From CAZYXZ01 sp964651395 (GTDB lineage: Bacteria > Actinomycetota > Actinomycetes > BP-191), in the NCBI GenBank assembly GCA_964651395.1, contig CAZYXZ010000001.1:62001-126000 (forward strand): 64,000 nucleotides of DNA. The letters run 5' to 3'. Of the stretch, positions 34,677 to 44,213 are shown in pieces (within the stretch, counting starts at the first letter, position 1; each line of letters opens with the position of its first letter). Made by a program: the position numbers and the translations under genes. The notes under the pieces were generated by a model, which searched no databases, was not told where the DNA came from, and worked only from the letters and a program-made list of their open reading frames with translations.

Positions 34677-35932
34677 GCGCCGTAGCGAGCCCGCGAAGGA
34701 GCCCGGTGGCCTCGGCGGCGCGAGTATTCGGCTGGAGCGAGGGCCAGATCTGGACCGTGGCGATCGGACTGACCCTCGCCTTCGCGTTGGCCGTATCCAG
34801 CATCCCAGCGGCCCTACGCGCGATCCCCGCGATCGCGAATCGCACCGCGGCGCCCGCACCGATGATCCCGGACCAGCCAGGACCTGCCGCGGCGAGTGAT
34901 GCACCCGACCCCCAGCCGCCCGTGCCCGATCCGGACCACGGCTCCCCGCCGCCCGCGCCGGAGCTCGACGACGAGCCGCCATTTGGACGGCCGAGCGTCG
35001 CGATGCCGCCTTCGCTCGCCCCGGGTGCGGTGCGGAGCTTCTCCCGGCTCCCGGCAGACACCGGGCCTGGCGGTCTGACCGTTGCCGGGGCAGGGCGGGT
35101 ATTCGGCTCGACCGACGCGCCCGGCGGCGACCGGGCAGCGTCCACGGTCCTGGCCTGGGATGCGTTCGGCAGCGTAAGCGAGAAGCTCACAGTTCCCGGT
35201 CAGCCTCCCGACCGTGCCCGCGGCATCACCGCCCTCGACACCGGCGGCGACGGCACGCTCGTCGCCGTGGACGCCGCGACGCAGCGCGTCCTGCGCCATA
35301 AGGGTGCGGCCAGCTGGACGCCGATCGCGACAGTCCCCGACGTCGCGCCGTGCCTGCTCGCGATCAGCCCGCCCTGCCAGCCGGGCGCGTTCGACACCAC
35401 GCCGCTGCTGCGCGGCCTCGTCGTCGACCAGGCCGGCACGGCGTACGTCAGCGACGCCGGCCAGGGCATCATCTGGCGGGTCCGCAACGGCGCCCCGATC
35501 GAGGTCTGGTGGTCGGGGGCGGAAGCCGCGGGGGCGGACGGCCTGGCCGGGCTCGCGTTGGACGGCCACGGCCACCTGCTGGCCGTTGTGACCAGACGTG
35601 CGGCAGTGCCCGACGACGGGATGGGTGCGTTGCTGCGGATCGCCCGCGACGCAACTGGCGCGGCGGGCGCGAGCTCGACAGTGGTGACGTTCCCGGCCGG
35701 GGAGGAACCCGTCGACGTCGAGGTCGCCGCCAGCGGGAGCGTCTACCTTGCGCTGCGCGGCGCCCAGGCGGTCGTGGGGCTCGACCATGCCGGCGTCGAA
35801 CGGCTGCGCATCACCGATGGCCTTTTGCGCCGGCCGACGGCCCTGGCACTGGGCCCGCAGCGGCTCTACGTGACGTCGAGCACACCCGTGGGCGTGCTCC
35901 AGGTCGGTACCACCGATCGGCCGCTGCGGTGA
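34673..35932 (+). CDS. Membrane-anchored beta-propeller protein, unknown function
   Basis: 419 residues from GTG 34673, overlapping the transporter stop. A membrane helix (WTVAIGLTLAFALAVSSIPA) is followed by a Pro/Asp-rich linker to about 110 and then repeated blade-like segments (GITALDTGGDGTLVAVDAA, RGLVVDQAGTAYVSDAGQGI, GLALDGHGHLLAVV, RPTALALGPQRLYV), an NHL/SMP-30-like propeller. It is coupled to the importer and may capture or process substrate outside the membrane; this is inference from position. Confidence 0.65.
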   Translation: MSAVASPRRSPVASAARVFGWSEGQIWTVAIGLTLAFALAVSSIPAALRAIPAIANRTAAPAPMIPDQPGPAAASDAPDPQPPVPDPDHGSPPPAPELDDEPPFGRPSVAMPPSLAPGAVRSFSRLPADTGPGGLTVAGAGRVFGSTDAPGGDRAASTVLAWDAFGSVSEKLTVPGQPPDRARGITALDTGGDGTLVAVDAATQRVLRHKGAASWTPIATVPDVAPCLLAISPPCQPGAFDTTPLLRGLVVDQAGTAYVSDAGQGIIWRVRNGAPIEVWWSGAEAAGADGLAGLALDGHGHLLAVVTRRAAVPDDGMGALLRIARDATGAAGASSTVVTFPAGEEPVDVEVAASGSVYLALRGAQAVVGLDHAGVERLRITDGLLRRPTALALGPQRLYVTSSTPVGVLQVGTTDRPLR

Positions 35933-37182
35933 TGGAACGCGTGCAGTCGGCGCCGGACCCATTCGCCCCAGCGCAGCTCGGTCCGGTCACGCTGCGCAAC
36001 CGCATCATCAAGGCCGCGACCTACGAGGGCCTGAGTCGCCGCGGACAGGTGACACGGGAGCTGATCGATTTCCACCGGGCACCCGCAGCCGGGGGCGTCG
36101 GCATGACCACCGTCGCGTACTGCGCGGTCAGCAAGGACGGGCGCACCGACCGCAACCAGATCATCTGGGCCGATGAAGCTCTCGGCGGGCTGCGCATGCT
36201 CACCGACGCGGTGCATCAGGAAGGCGCGGCCATCTCGGCGCAGATCGGCCATGGCGGCCCGGTGGCCGAGGCCAGGTCGAACGGGTCGCCCGCACTCGCC
36301 CCGTCCTGGCGGTTCAATACGACGGCGCTGAACCGGTCCCGCGCAGCCACCCGCGAGGATCTCGACCGCATCGTCGCCGCTCATGGGGCAGCCGCGCACC
36401 GCGCGATGTCGGTGGGTTTCGACGCGGTCGAGATCCACCTCGGCCACAACTATCTGGCCAGCGCGTTCCTCAGCCCGCGGCTGAACCGGCGCCGCGACGA
36501 CTACGGCGGCAGCCTGGTCAACCGCGCGCGGCTGGCCCGTGACATCACGCGCGTTGTCCACGACGCAGTCGGCGGGCGTATCGCCGTTCTTGCCAAGCTG
36601 AACATGGACGACGGTGTCCGGGGCGGGTTCGGCATGGAGGAATGCATCCAGGTTGCCCAATGGTTCGAACGTGACGGCACCGTTGACGCGTTGGAGCTCA
36701 CCGCCGGCAGCTCATTGCTGAACCCGATGTACTTGTTCCGCGGCGACGCCCCGTTGCGCGATTTCGCCGCGGTGATGCCGCAGCCGATCCGCCTGGGAGT
36801 GCACCTGTTCGGGCGGCGGATCCTGCGCAGCTATCCCTACGAGGACGCCTACCTGCTCGACATGGCACGGCAGGTCCGTGCGGCGGTGCGGCTTCCCTTG
36901 ATCCTCCTCGGCGGAATCACCTCGAGAGATGTCGTCGAGAAGGCGATCGGCGACGGCTTCCAGTTCGTTGCGATGGCCCGCGCGCTGCTGCGCCAACCGG
37001 ACCTGGTCGCGCGCATGCAGGACCACCCGTCGACCAAGTCGAACTGCATCCACTGCAACCGCTGCATGCCGACCAACTACACCGGCTCGCGCTGCGTTCT
37101 CGACTCGCCGGACAGCCCGCGCAGCGCCGATTGGGCGAGTGGCGGCAGCATCGTTGTGCAGCCTGGAGAGCAACGTGCGTAA
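35932..37182 (+). CDS. NADH:flavin oxidoreductase, Old Yellow Enzyme family
   Basis: 416 residues from ATG 35932. TIM-barrel marks of OYE: LGPVTLRNRIIKAATYEG at the start, AQIGHGGP, FDAVEIHLGHNYLASAFLSPRLNRR(R)DDYGGS, and a C-terminal Cys motif CIHCNRCM that may bind an iron-sulphur cluster as in the 2,4-dienoyl-CoA reductase group. Reduces activated C=C bonds with FMN. The shared spacing with the propeller and hydrolase genes indicates one operon. Confidence 0.9.
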   Translation: MERVQSAPDPFAPAQLGPVTLRNRIIKAATYEGLSRRGQVTRELIDFHRAPAAGGVGMTTVAYCAVSKDGRTDRNQIIWADEALGGLRMLTDAVHQEGAAISAQIGHGGPVAEARSNGSPALAPSWRFNTTALNRSRAATREDLDRIVAAHGAAAHRAMSVGFDAVEIHLGHNYLASAFLSPRLNRRRDDYGGSLVNRARLARDITRVVHDAVGGRIAVLAKLNMDDGVRGGFGMEECIQVAQWFERDGTVDALELTAGSSLLNPMYLFRGDAPLRDFAAVMPQPIRLGVHLFGRRILRSYPYEDAYLLDMARQVRAAVRLPLILLGGITSRDVVEKAIGDGFQFVAMARALLRQPDLVARMQDHPSTKSNCIHCNRCMPTNYTGSRCVLDSPDSPRSADWASGGSIVVQPGEQRA

Positions 37183-38944
37183 CCGTCTTACCCTCACTGT
37201 CGGCGTCGCCGTGGCTGTCGCCGCAGTTGCCCTTCCGGGGAGTGCGGCCGGCCAGCAAGCCCCGTGGACGCCACGGCCCGCGACGTACGGGGTGGTCTCC
37301 GTCAACGACCTGCCGATCACCATGAGCGACGGCGTCGTGCTCTCGGCGAACATCTTCTTCCCGGCACGCCCGGACGGAACGCGCGCACCCGGCCGGTTCC
37401 CGACGCTGCTCGTCCAAACGCCCTACAACAAGGACACACAGGACCCACACAGCGACTACCTCGTCCAGCGGGGCTACGTCGACGTCATCGTCGACGTCCG
37501 CGGCGCAGGCAGCTCCGGCGGCACATTCGACAGCTGGGGGACACGCCAGCAGCTGGACAGCAAGGAACTCGTCGCGTGGGCCGCCGCGCAGCCGTGGTCG
37601 ACCGGGTCGGTGGGCCTGCACGGGGAGTCCTGGTACGGCATCAACCAGCTGCTGACCGCGGCGCAGCAGCCGCCCGCGCTCAAAGCGATCTTCCCTGTCG
37701 TGCCGACGGGCGACAACTACCGCAGCGTGCTCCCCGGCGGCTACCTGACGAGCCTGTTCGTCTTCGACCTCCTCGTCCCGTTGGAAGCCTCCACACCACC
37801 CGGCTACACCACCAGCGACCCGGGGCGGGCCGTCGAGACCCTCGGCACCCGGCCGGCGAGCATCAACAACGCGAACACCTACAACGTCACGACCCTCATG
37901 GGTGGGTCCGGTGCGTTCGACGGCCCGTACTACCGGGCCAGTTCACCCTTGTGGCTCGTCGACCGGATCAAGACCCCGACCTTCCTGGTCGGCGGCTGGT
38001 TCGACGCGCTCAGCCAGCGCGACGCACCGCTGCTGCTCCAAGAGCTGCGCAAGCGGCGCGTGCCCGCGAAGCTACTGATGGGGCCCTGGTACCACACGAC
38101 CCCTGGCCAGGGCCTGCCCGCTGACGGGGTGCCGAGCCTGGACGAGTTGCAGGTGCGCTGGTTCGACCGCCACGTACGGGGCGTCCGTGACGCCGGCTTG
38201 GACCGGATGCCGCCGGTGACCTACCACCGCCTCGGTGAAGGGCGCTTCCACACGGCGAGCACGTGGCCGGTCCCCGGGATCCGCTACCAACGGCTGTTCC
38301 TGAGCGAGGCGGGTGCCCTCAGTGCTGCCGGTGGCAGCGGCGCCCCCGACCTCCTCCCATGGCAGCCGGCCTCCGGTGTGTGCACCCGCTCGACCTACAT
38401 CGGCACCTTCGGACTCGCCCCGTCCACGCCGTGCGACTCGGACAACTCACTCAACGACCGGACCGGACTCACCTACGACCTGCCGGTCACCAAGGCGTTG
38501 GACCTCACCGGGCCGATGAGCGCGCACCTCTACGTCTCCACCAGCTCCACCGACGCGTTCCTCACCCTGCACGTCGAGGACGTCGACCCGGCAACCGGAC
38601 AGGCGCAGGAGATCACCTCCGGCTGGGACACGCTGTCCTTCCGCCGGCTGGACCCGCGACACACCACCAGGCTCGGCAGTGCGGGGCTGCTGCCCTTCCA
38701 CCCGTACACGAAATCGTCGGTCGAGAAGATCACGCCCGACACGGTGTACGACTGGTGGATCGAGATCCGACCCGCTGCCGCCCGGATCCCCGCCGGTCAC
38801 GTGCTGCGACTCTCGCTGCAGCCCGCCGACGCGGTCCGGTTCCTGCCGACCGCGCCGGCGCTTGCTGCGTCCGTCGGCTCGGTCCTCAGCGTCTACCACG
38901 ACGCCGCGCACCCGTCGATGCTGGTCATCCCCACGACGCGCTGA
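37175..38944 (+). CDS. Secreted CocE/NonD family alpha/beta hydrolase
   Basis: 589 residues from GTG 37175 (GGAGAG upstream), overlapping the previous stop by 8 bases. A signal peptide (LTVGVAVAVAAVALPGSAAG) precedes a CocE-type hydrolase: GLHGESWYGINQLL carries the nucleophile Ser, GGWFDAL the Asp region, PWYHTTPG the His. The C-terminal third is the jelly-roll domain. Cleaves an ester or amide outside the cell, probably feeding the importer. Confidence 0.88.
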   Translation: MRNRLTLTVGVAVAVAAVALPGSAAGQQAPWTPRPATYGVVSVNDLPITMSDGVVLSANIFFPARPDGTRAPGRFPTLLVQTPYNKDTQDPHSDYLVQRGYVDVIVDVRGAGSSGGTFDSWGTRQQLDSKELVAWAAAQPWSTGSVGLHGESWYGINQLLTAAQQPPALKAIFPVVPTGDNYRSVLPGGYLTSLFVFDLLVPLEASTPPGYTTSDPGRAVETLGTRPASINNANTYNVTTLMGGSGAFDGPYYRASSPLWLVDRIKTPTFLVGGWFDALSQRDAPLLLQELRKRRVPAKLLMGPWYHTTPGQGLPADGVPSLDELQVRWFDRHVRGVRDAGLDRMPPVTYHRLGEGRFHTASTWPVPGIRYQRLFLSEAGALSAAGGSGAPDLLPWQPASGVCTRSTYIGTFGLAPSTPCDSDNSLNDRTGLTYDLPVTKALDLTGPMSAHLYVSTSSTDAFLTLHVEDVDPATGQAQEITSGWDTLSFRRLDPRHTTRLGSAGLLPFHPYTKSSVEKITPDTVYDWWIEIRPAAARIPAGHVLRLSLQPADAVRFLPTAPALAASVGSVLSVYHDAAHPSMLVIPTTR

Positions 38945-38965
38945 CGGACCAGCCGCCGCAGCGGT

Positions 38966-39763
38966 CTAGCTCGCAGGCTCCCAGACGGCGGGCCAATCGT
39001 CGGGCCTCAGGATGGCCTCAGTGCCGCCGTCGCAGACGAGGAACGACCCGCAGAAAAACCGACCCGTGTCGCCGAGCAGGAACGCGGTCAGTGCAGCGAT
39101 CTCTTCGACGCTGCCACCACGGCCGAGCGGGAGCGGGAAGGCGTCGATGAACCGACCCAGCACCGGATCACGGCGGGTCTCCTCGACGAACGGCGTCTCG
39201 ACGAGCCCGGGCGCGATCGTGTTCAGCCGCACCCCAGACCCCGCCCAGTCCGCAGTCGGGGCCATGCGCCGCACCCACCGCGCTAGGGCGGCCTTCGTCG
39301 CCGGGTAGGCGTTGACGGAATCTGCGATGTCGGCGAGCTCGCGGGCCTTGACCTCGTCACCCTGCAGGCACGCCTCGACCAACTCCGAGCTCCATCCCGG
39401 CTGGCACGTCGCGCTGTTGGAGCTCACCGCAACCGCGCTTGAGGAGCCGGCGGCCGCGAGCATTGGGCGCAACGCTTCGAACAGTTCGACCGAACCGAAG
39501 TAGTTCAACGAGACCAGCAGACTGGCCGGCCGCCCGGTCGCGCCACCGACCCCCGCGAAGAGCGCCGCGCCGTCCAGCCGCCCGCCCGACAGCGCCGCGA
39601 TGTGCGAGGTCGCATCCCGCCGGCCGTCAGCAGTAGAGAGGTCGGCGACCACTTCCGCATCGCGCAGGTCGATGCCGATCACGTCATGCCCAGCGGCACG
39701 CAGCAGGTGAGTCGTCGCCGCACCCATGCCCGACGCGGACCCGGAGATGACGTAGGCGCCCAT
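38966..39763 (-). CDS. Short-chain dehydrogenase (3-alpha-hydroxysteroid dehydrogenase-like)
   Basis: 265 residues. NAD loop ISGSASGMGAATTHLL, GIDLRDAEVVADLS, the Ser in VSSNSAT, and AYPATKAAL (Tyr-x-x-x-Lys). The LRD-ADLS pattern and an insertion before the active Tyr resemble 3-alpha-hydroxysteroid dehydrogenase/carbonyl reductase. It faces the esterase divergently, and its upstream region holds the TTACGGAG site. Confidence 0.88.
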   Translation of the reverse strand: MGAYVISGSASGMGAATTHLLRAAGHDVIGIDLRDAEVVADLSTADGRRDATSHIAALSGGRLDGAALFAGVGGATGRPASLLVSLNYFGSVELFEALRPMLAAAGSSSAVAVSSNSATCQPGWSSELVEACLQGDEVKARELADIADSVNAYPATKAALARWVRRMAPTADWAGSGVRLNTIAPGLVETPFVEETRRDPVLGRFIDAFPLPLGRGGSVEEIAALTAFLLGDTGRFFCGSFLVCDGGTEAILRPDDWPAVWEPAS

Positions 39764-39783
39764 ACGAGTGGAAGATATCGGGA

Positions 39784-39801
39784 GGAGTTCCCTCCGTAAA
39801 G
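39784..39801 (-). promoter_or_regulatory. TTACGGAG motif upstream of SDR gene
   Basis: On the minus strand CTTTACGGAGGGAACTCC, ending 20 bases before the ATG at 39763. TTTACGGAGGGA is identical to the site before the SnoaL-like gene. An internal GGAG/CTCC symmetry is visible. Confidence 0.5.
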
Positions 39802-39858
39802 ACGAAGCAAGTCTGTTGAAGCAGCCGCGAGCCTTCGCAGATGGGGGTGATGGCGACC

Positions 39859-41988
39859 ATGAACTTCGCCCGGCGATGCCTGCCGTTGGCGCTGCTTGCC
39901 CTCGGTGCGCTCGTTGTCGACAGTGGACGTGCGGCGCCCGCTCCCAGACCGCCGACCATCGGACCGCTGATCTCCGGCCGGTCCAGCTACGCCGCCGGCA
40001 CCTACGTCTGGACCGACTACGCCTACGACGATCGGGGAGCGGACACCAACGACCAGCCCGGTGGCGACGTCACGTACCCGGGGGACATGACCCCGAACAA
40101 CGTCGCCGACCTGATCCAGCTCCAGCTCACGCCCCTGAGCGGCAACCGGATGCGGATCACGGTGGTGCTCGAGACCCTCACCACAACCAGCCAGCCGCTC
40201 GTCGGGGTTGCCTTCGACAGCGACGCAAACGCGGCTACCGGTGCAGCCACGCTGCCGGGGTCGTGGACGGCAGCCGGTCTCGGTGTCGACCAGCTCGTGC
40301 TGCTCGGCCGGGCAAGTACCGCCCTGCGCTCCTGGTCCGCAGGCGCCTGGCAATCGGCGGGGTCGAGCAAGAGCAGCACCGACCTGACAGCGAACACGGT
40401 GAGCGCCGTCGTCCCATACCGGCTCCGCGGTGACCGGCTGCGGGCCGTCGCGGCCGTCGGCTACGACGACGGGGACGGCGGATCCTGGGCCACTGGCGCC
40501 AGCCCGGTGCATGACCTCGCCTTCGTCGTCGCCGAGAAGCCCGTCACGCCTTACCTGCAGGGGGTGACGGACGCCGTCACAGGCTTCGCCAGCAGCGGCG
40601 AGAAGCAGTGGCAGGAGTTCCGCCAGTCGGCGATCCTCGCCGGCACGGCCGACGCTGCACCGGCGGTCGCAACGATCGACATGACCAAGCTGCAGCGCCA
40701 GGTGAGCGAGTTCGCGAAGGCCAACACTCGCGGCTTTCACACGTTCCTGTACCGGTCGCGGCTCAGCCTGGGGGAGGGGATCGCGGGTGCCGGCAACGCC
40801 GCCTGGTACAACGGCCCGTACCAGCCCTACCTCGTCTGGGTGCCCGGGCCGATGCGGCCAGGCCGCCCGTTGGTCCTCTACCTACACGGGTCGAGCCAGA
40901 CGCATCTGAGCGCGGTGAACACCGGCCCTTACGACGCCGACTCCGGCGACTCCCACATCTACAGCTTCGACGCCGTGGTGGCATGGCCGCTCGGCCGCGG
41001 CCCGCAGACCTGGTACGAAGGACCGGCGCTGCAGGACCCGCTCGACGTGGCCGACGATGTGATCGCCCGCCTCGCGCTCGACCCTGAACGCGTGATGCTC
41101 GCCGGACTGTCGATGGGCGGCTACGGCACGTTCAAGCTCGGCTCGCTGATGCCGGACCGCTGGTCACTCGCCTACGTCGACGTCGCCGCCGACGACACCG
41201 GCCTGCCGGAGAACTTCACCGCGCTACCGGTCCGATTCCAGAACGGCGCGGCCGACCCGCTGATCGCGATCGGCGAGCTCTTCGACTACCAGGACTTGCC
41301 ACCGCGTCGGACGCGCGCGCTCTTCGACGCGGCGGGCAGCGTCGACTACCGCAGCTGGTTCGTCGCCGGGGAGACACACGCGCCCGCGACCGCGCTCGCG
41401 GAGTGCGTCTATCGGCTCGGGATCTCGAAGCCGCGGGTGAAGAACCCGCCGCGCGTGCGGTACACCGTCGACACCACGAAGTTCGTCGTCGACAAGGCCA
41501 CCGGCCAGCAGCTGCGTTTCGACCGCGCCTACTGGGTCTCCGGGATCAAGACTCGCGGCCCCAAGGGCTCGGTGGACCTGACGACGCAGGCACTCGGCCG
41601 GATCCCGGTCCCGGGTGAGACCACGGAGACCTTCCATGAGAACAGCTCGACCGGCAGGGACTTCTGCGGGCCGAGCGCGGTCAGCACCGGTGACCTGTGG
41701 TCCGAGCAAGGGCGGATCGTCGCGTTGGTGTCGCGCCCAGCTGTCCGCCGACTTACCGGCACCCTGGGCAGCGTCACCGCACTGACCATTGCCGCGGACC
41801 GCGCCGGACTCGGCGGACGCGGGACCGGGGTGCTCGCCCTGACCAGCGACAGCCCCGCGACGCTCACCCTGACGGGACTGCGGCCCGGCGCACGCGTCTC
41901 GGTCGGCCGAACCATCACTCAGGCCCGAGGGGACGGCAAAGCCACCGTGCACCTCGGCGCAGGCCTCAACGAGGTGAAGGTCACCTAG
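39859..41988 (+). CDS. Secreted esterase with PHB-depolymerase-like hydrolase domain
   Basis: About 709 residues; ATG 39859 is favoured (GGGGGTG 9 nt upstream and a clean signal peptide ARRCLPLALLALGALV), with 39841 and 39850 as alternatives. Residues about 30-220 form a beta-sandwich-like domain. A hydrolase domain follows: LVLYLHGSSQTH, GLSMGGYGTF (nucleophile Ser), NGAADPLI and AGETHAPAT (His). The C-terminal 200 residues look beta-rich. Resembles large secreted actinobacterial polyester or feruloyl-type esterases; substrate unknown. Confidence 0.75.
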   Translation: MNFARRCLPLALLALGALVVDSGRAAPAPRPPTIGPLISGRSSYAAGTYVWTDYAYDDRGADTNDQPGGDVTYPGDMTPNNVADLIQLQLTPLSGNRMRITVVLETLTTTSQPLVGVAFDSDANAATGAATLPGSWTAAGLGVDQLVLLGRASTALRSWSAGAWQSAGSSKSSTDLTANTVSAVVPYRLRGDRLRAVAAVGYDDGDGGSWATGASPVHDLAFVVAEKPVTPYLQGVTDAVTGFASSGEKQWQEFRQSAILAGTADAAPAVATIDMTKLQRQVSEFAKANTRGFHTFLYRSRLSLGEGIAGAGNAAWYNGPYQPYLVWVPGPMRPGRPLVLYLHGSSQTHLSAVNTGPYDADSGDSHIYSFDAVVAWPLGRGPQTWYEGPALQDPLDVADDVIARLALDPERVMLAGLSMGGYGTFKLGSLMPDRWSLAYVDVAADDTGLPENFTALPVRFQNGAADPLIAIGELFDYQDLPPRRTRALFDAAGSVDYRSWFVAGETHAPATALAECVYRLGISKPRVKNPPRVRYTVDTTKFVVDKATGQQLRFDRAYWVSGIKTRGPKGSVDLTTQALGRIPVPGETTETFHENSSTGRDFCGPSAVSTGDLWSEQGRIVALVSRPAVRRLTGTLGSVTALTIAADRAGLGGRGTGVLALTSDSPATLTLTGLRPGARVSVGRTITQARGDGKATVHLGAGLNEVKVT

Positions 41989-41989
41989 C

Positions 41990-43210
41990 GTGGGCGAGTT
42001 CCCGAAGATCATCTCAGTGGACGACCACGTCGTGGAACCGCCCAACGTCTGGCAAGACCGCCTGCCCAAGAAGTACGTCGAAGTCGGCCCGCGGGTCGTG
42101 CGCGCACCCGTCGGCGCCATGACCTTCAAGGGCGGCAAGATGACCATCGGCGTGGGGGAGCAGGGCAGTGGTCCCGACGTCGACTGGTGGCACTACGAGA
42201 ACCTCCGCCGGCCGCTCATGCGCCTCGACGCCGCAGCTGGTTACCCACGCGACGACGTCGACCTGCGAGCAGTGACCTACGACGACATGCGCAAGGGCGC
42301 GTGGAGTGTCCCGGAACGCCTCGAGGACATGGACACGAACTGGATCGAGTCCTCCCTCTGCTTCCCGACCTTCCCGCGCTTCTGCGGCCAGACCTTCACC
42401 GAGGCGAAGGACAAGGAGCTCGCGTTGCTCTGCGTCCAGGCGTACAACGACTGGACCGTGGAGGAGTGGTGCGGCCCGAGCGAGGGCCGGCTGATCCCGC
42501 TCATCATCGTGCCGCTGTGGGACGCGAACCTCGCGGGCGAGGAGGTCCGCCGCAACGCCGTTCGTGGCGTTCACGCGGTCTGCTTCAGCGAGATCCCGCC
42601 GTTCCTCGGGTTGCCATCGATCCACGACAGTGACAACTACTGGGACCCGTTCTTCGCCGCGTGCGCAGAGACGGACACCACCATCAACATGCACATCGGC
42701 TCGTCATCGAAGATGCCGTCCACCTCGAAGGACGCCCCGGCCGCGGTCGGCTCGACGCTGACCTTCGCGAACTCCTGCTACTCGCTCGTCGATTGGCTGA
42801 TGTCCGGCGTCTTCGGTCGCGTCCCCAACCTGAAGATCGCCTACAGCGAGGGGTCGATCGGCTGGATCCCGTACGTCCTGCACCGCGCCGACGTGGTGTG
42901 GGAGGAGAACCGCGGCTGGGGCGGCGTCGCCGACAAGGTGAAGGAGCCACCCAGCGAGCTGTACTACCGGCACGTCTATGGCTGCTTCTTCGACGACCCG
43001 CACGGGCTGCTCAACCTAGCCGCCGTCGGTGAGAACAACGTCACCTACGAAAGCGACTACCCGCACTCGGACTCCACCTGGCCGAACACGCGAGCCGTGG
43101 CCGAGGAGCAGATGAAGCACCTCGAGCCGGGGCAGATCGAGAAGATCGTCCGTGGCAACGCGATCCGGATGTTGCACCTCACACCGGCGGGGCGCTGGGC
43201 AGGGCAATAG
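41990..43210 (+). CDS. Amidohydrolase family protein (Amidohydro_2 type)
   Basis: 406 residues from GTG 41990, one base after the esterase stop. ISVDDHVVEPPNVW is the metal-site start, INMHIGSSSK the central His region, and ESDYPHSDSTWP the conserved C-terminal Asp loop of the Amidohydro_2 (2-pyrone-4,6-dicarboxylate or ACMSD-like) group. Likely decarboxylates or hydrolyses a ring-cleavage intermediate. It is cotranscribed with the esterase. Confidence 0.88.
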   Translation: MGEFPKIISVDDHVVEPPNVWQDRLPKKYVEVGPRVVRAPVGAMTFKGGKMTIGVGEQGSGPDVDWWHYENLRRPLMRLDAAAGYPRDDVDLRAVTYDDMRKGAWSVPERLEDMDTNWIESSLCFPTFPRFCGQTFTEAKDKELALLCVQAYNDWTVEEWCGPSEGRLIPLIIVPLWDANLAGEEVRRNAVRGVHAVCFSEIPPFLGLPSIHDSDNYWDPFFAACAETDTTINMHIGSSSKMPSTSKDAPAAVGSTLTFANSCYSLVDWLMSGVFGRVPNLKIAYSEGSIGWIPYVLHRADVVWEENRGWGGVADKVKEPPSELYYRHVYGCFFDDPHGLLNLAAVGENNVTYESDYPHSDSTWPNTRAVAEEQMKHLEPGQIEKIVRGNAIRMLHLTPAGRWAGQ

Positions 43211-43232
43211 AACCGAGCGAATCGCTACGCGT

Positions 43233-44210
43233 TCACGCCGACGATCGCAGGGCTGCCCGAACGGGCCCGAGCCACAGCTGCAGGTGCCGGCGGGCATCTT
43301 CCGCGGGCATGCCAGCGACGTCCGCCCACACGTACACGTCGCTGACGGGCAGCCCCGTGACCGCCGTGCGCACGTGCTCGATGGCCTCGTCGACGGTCAG
43401 GACCGCGAGCCCGGGGAGCTTCCCTCGTGCCTGGAAGCCCTCACGCAGCCGGTCGACGGTGATCTCCTTGGGCGGTGGCTGCTCGGTTCCAGCGACCGCC
43501 GCGTGGCGGTAGGTGTTGAGTTGGTGCGCGTAGTGCGGCAGCAGACGCTCTCGCACCTGGTCCGGGTCGTCGGCGACAACGATCTCGACCAGTCCACCCA
43601 TCCGCGCGCAGCCGCCGGGATGCCCGCCCTCGGCAAGACCCCCGACGTAGGGCTGCAGCAGCGAACGGTCGAGCGAGAGCAACCCAACGCCCAGGCGACC
43701 CGCGCGGTGGGCACCCCGGGGTCCTTGGTATCCCAGCCAGAGCGGAGGCTCGGCCTGCACCGGCGGGGGAGAGACCTCCCCTTCGCGCCAGAGCCGCGCC
43801 ACCTCGCTGGCGGCTGAGTCGGTCAGCTCGTACCTGTTTGCGGGGTCGACGTCGAACGCGGCGAACTCGCGTGCGCTGTAGCCCGCACCTAGCGCCAGCT
43901 CAAGCCGACCATTGCTCACCAAGTCGACGACGGCTGCTTCCTCCGCGATGTGCCGTGGATGACGCAGTGGCGCCAGCAAGACTGCTGTGCCGATGCGCAC
44001 GGCGGACGTGCGGGCTGCCGCGGCCGCCGCGAACGTGAGTGGCTGGGACAGGTATCCATCGGCGAACAAGTGATGTTCGGAGAACCAGATGGCATCGGCG
44101 CCGAGCCACTCCACCTCTTCGATCAGCTCAAGTGCGCTCGAATAGACAGCCGGCCACGACTGCTCCCACTGTCGCGGGTTGCGCAGGTCGAAGTAGACGC
44201 CGACGCGCAC
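43233..44210 (-). CDS. LLM class flavin (probably F420)-dependent oxidoreductase
   Basis: 325 residues. The luciferase-like barrel is evident: RVGVYFDLRNP start, LGADAIWFSEHHLFADGYL, RIGTAVLLAPLRHP, LELALGAGYSAREFAAF. F420 or FMN cannot be separated from this alone; actinobacterial members commonly use F420. It lies 3 bases after the SnoaL-like gene and shares its promoter. Confidence 0.88.
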   Translation of the reverse strand: MRVGVYFDLRNPRQWEQSWPAVYSSALELIEEVEWLGADAIWFSEHHLFADGYLSQPLTFAAAAAARTSAVRIGTAVLLAPLRHPRHIAEEAAVVDLVSNGRLELALGAGYSAREFAAFDVDPANRYELTDSAASEVARLWREGEVSPPPVQAEPPLWLGYQGPRGAHRAGRLGVGLLSLDRSLLQPYVGGLAEGGHPGGCARMGGLVEIVVADDPDQVRERLLPHYAHQLNTYRHAAVAGTEQPPPKEITVDRLREGFQARGKLPGLAVLTVDEAIEHVRTAVTGLPVSDVYVWADVAGMPAEDARRHLQLWLGPVRAALRSSA

Positions 44211-44213
44211 GAG

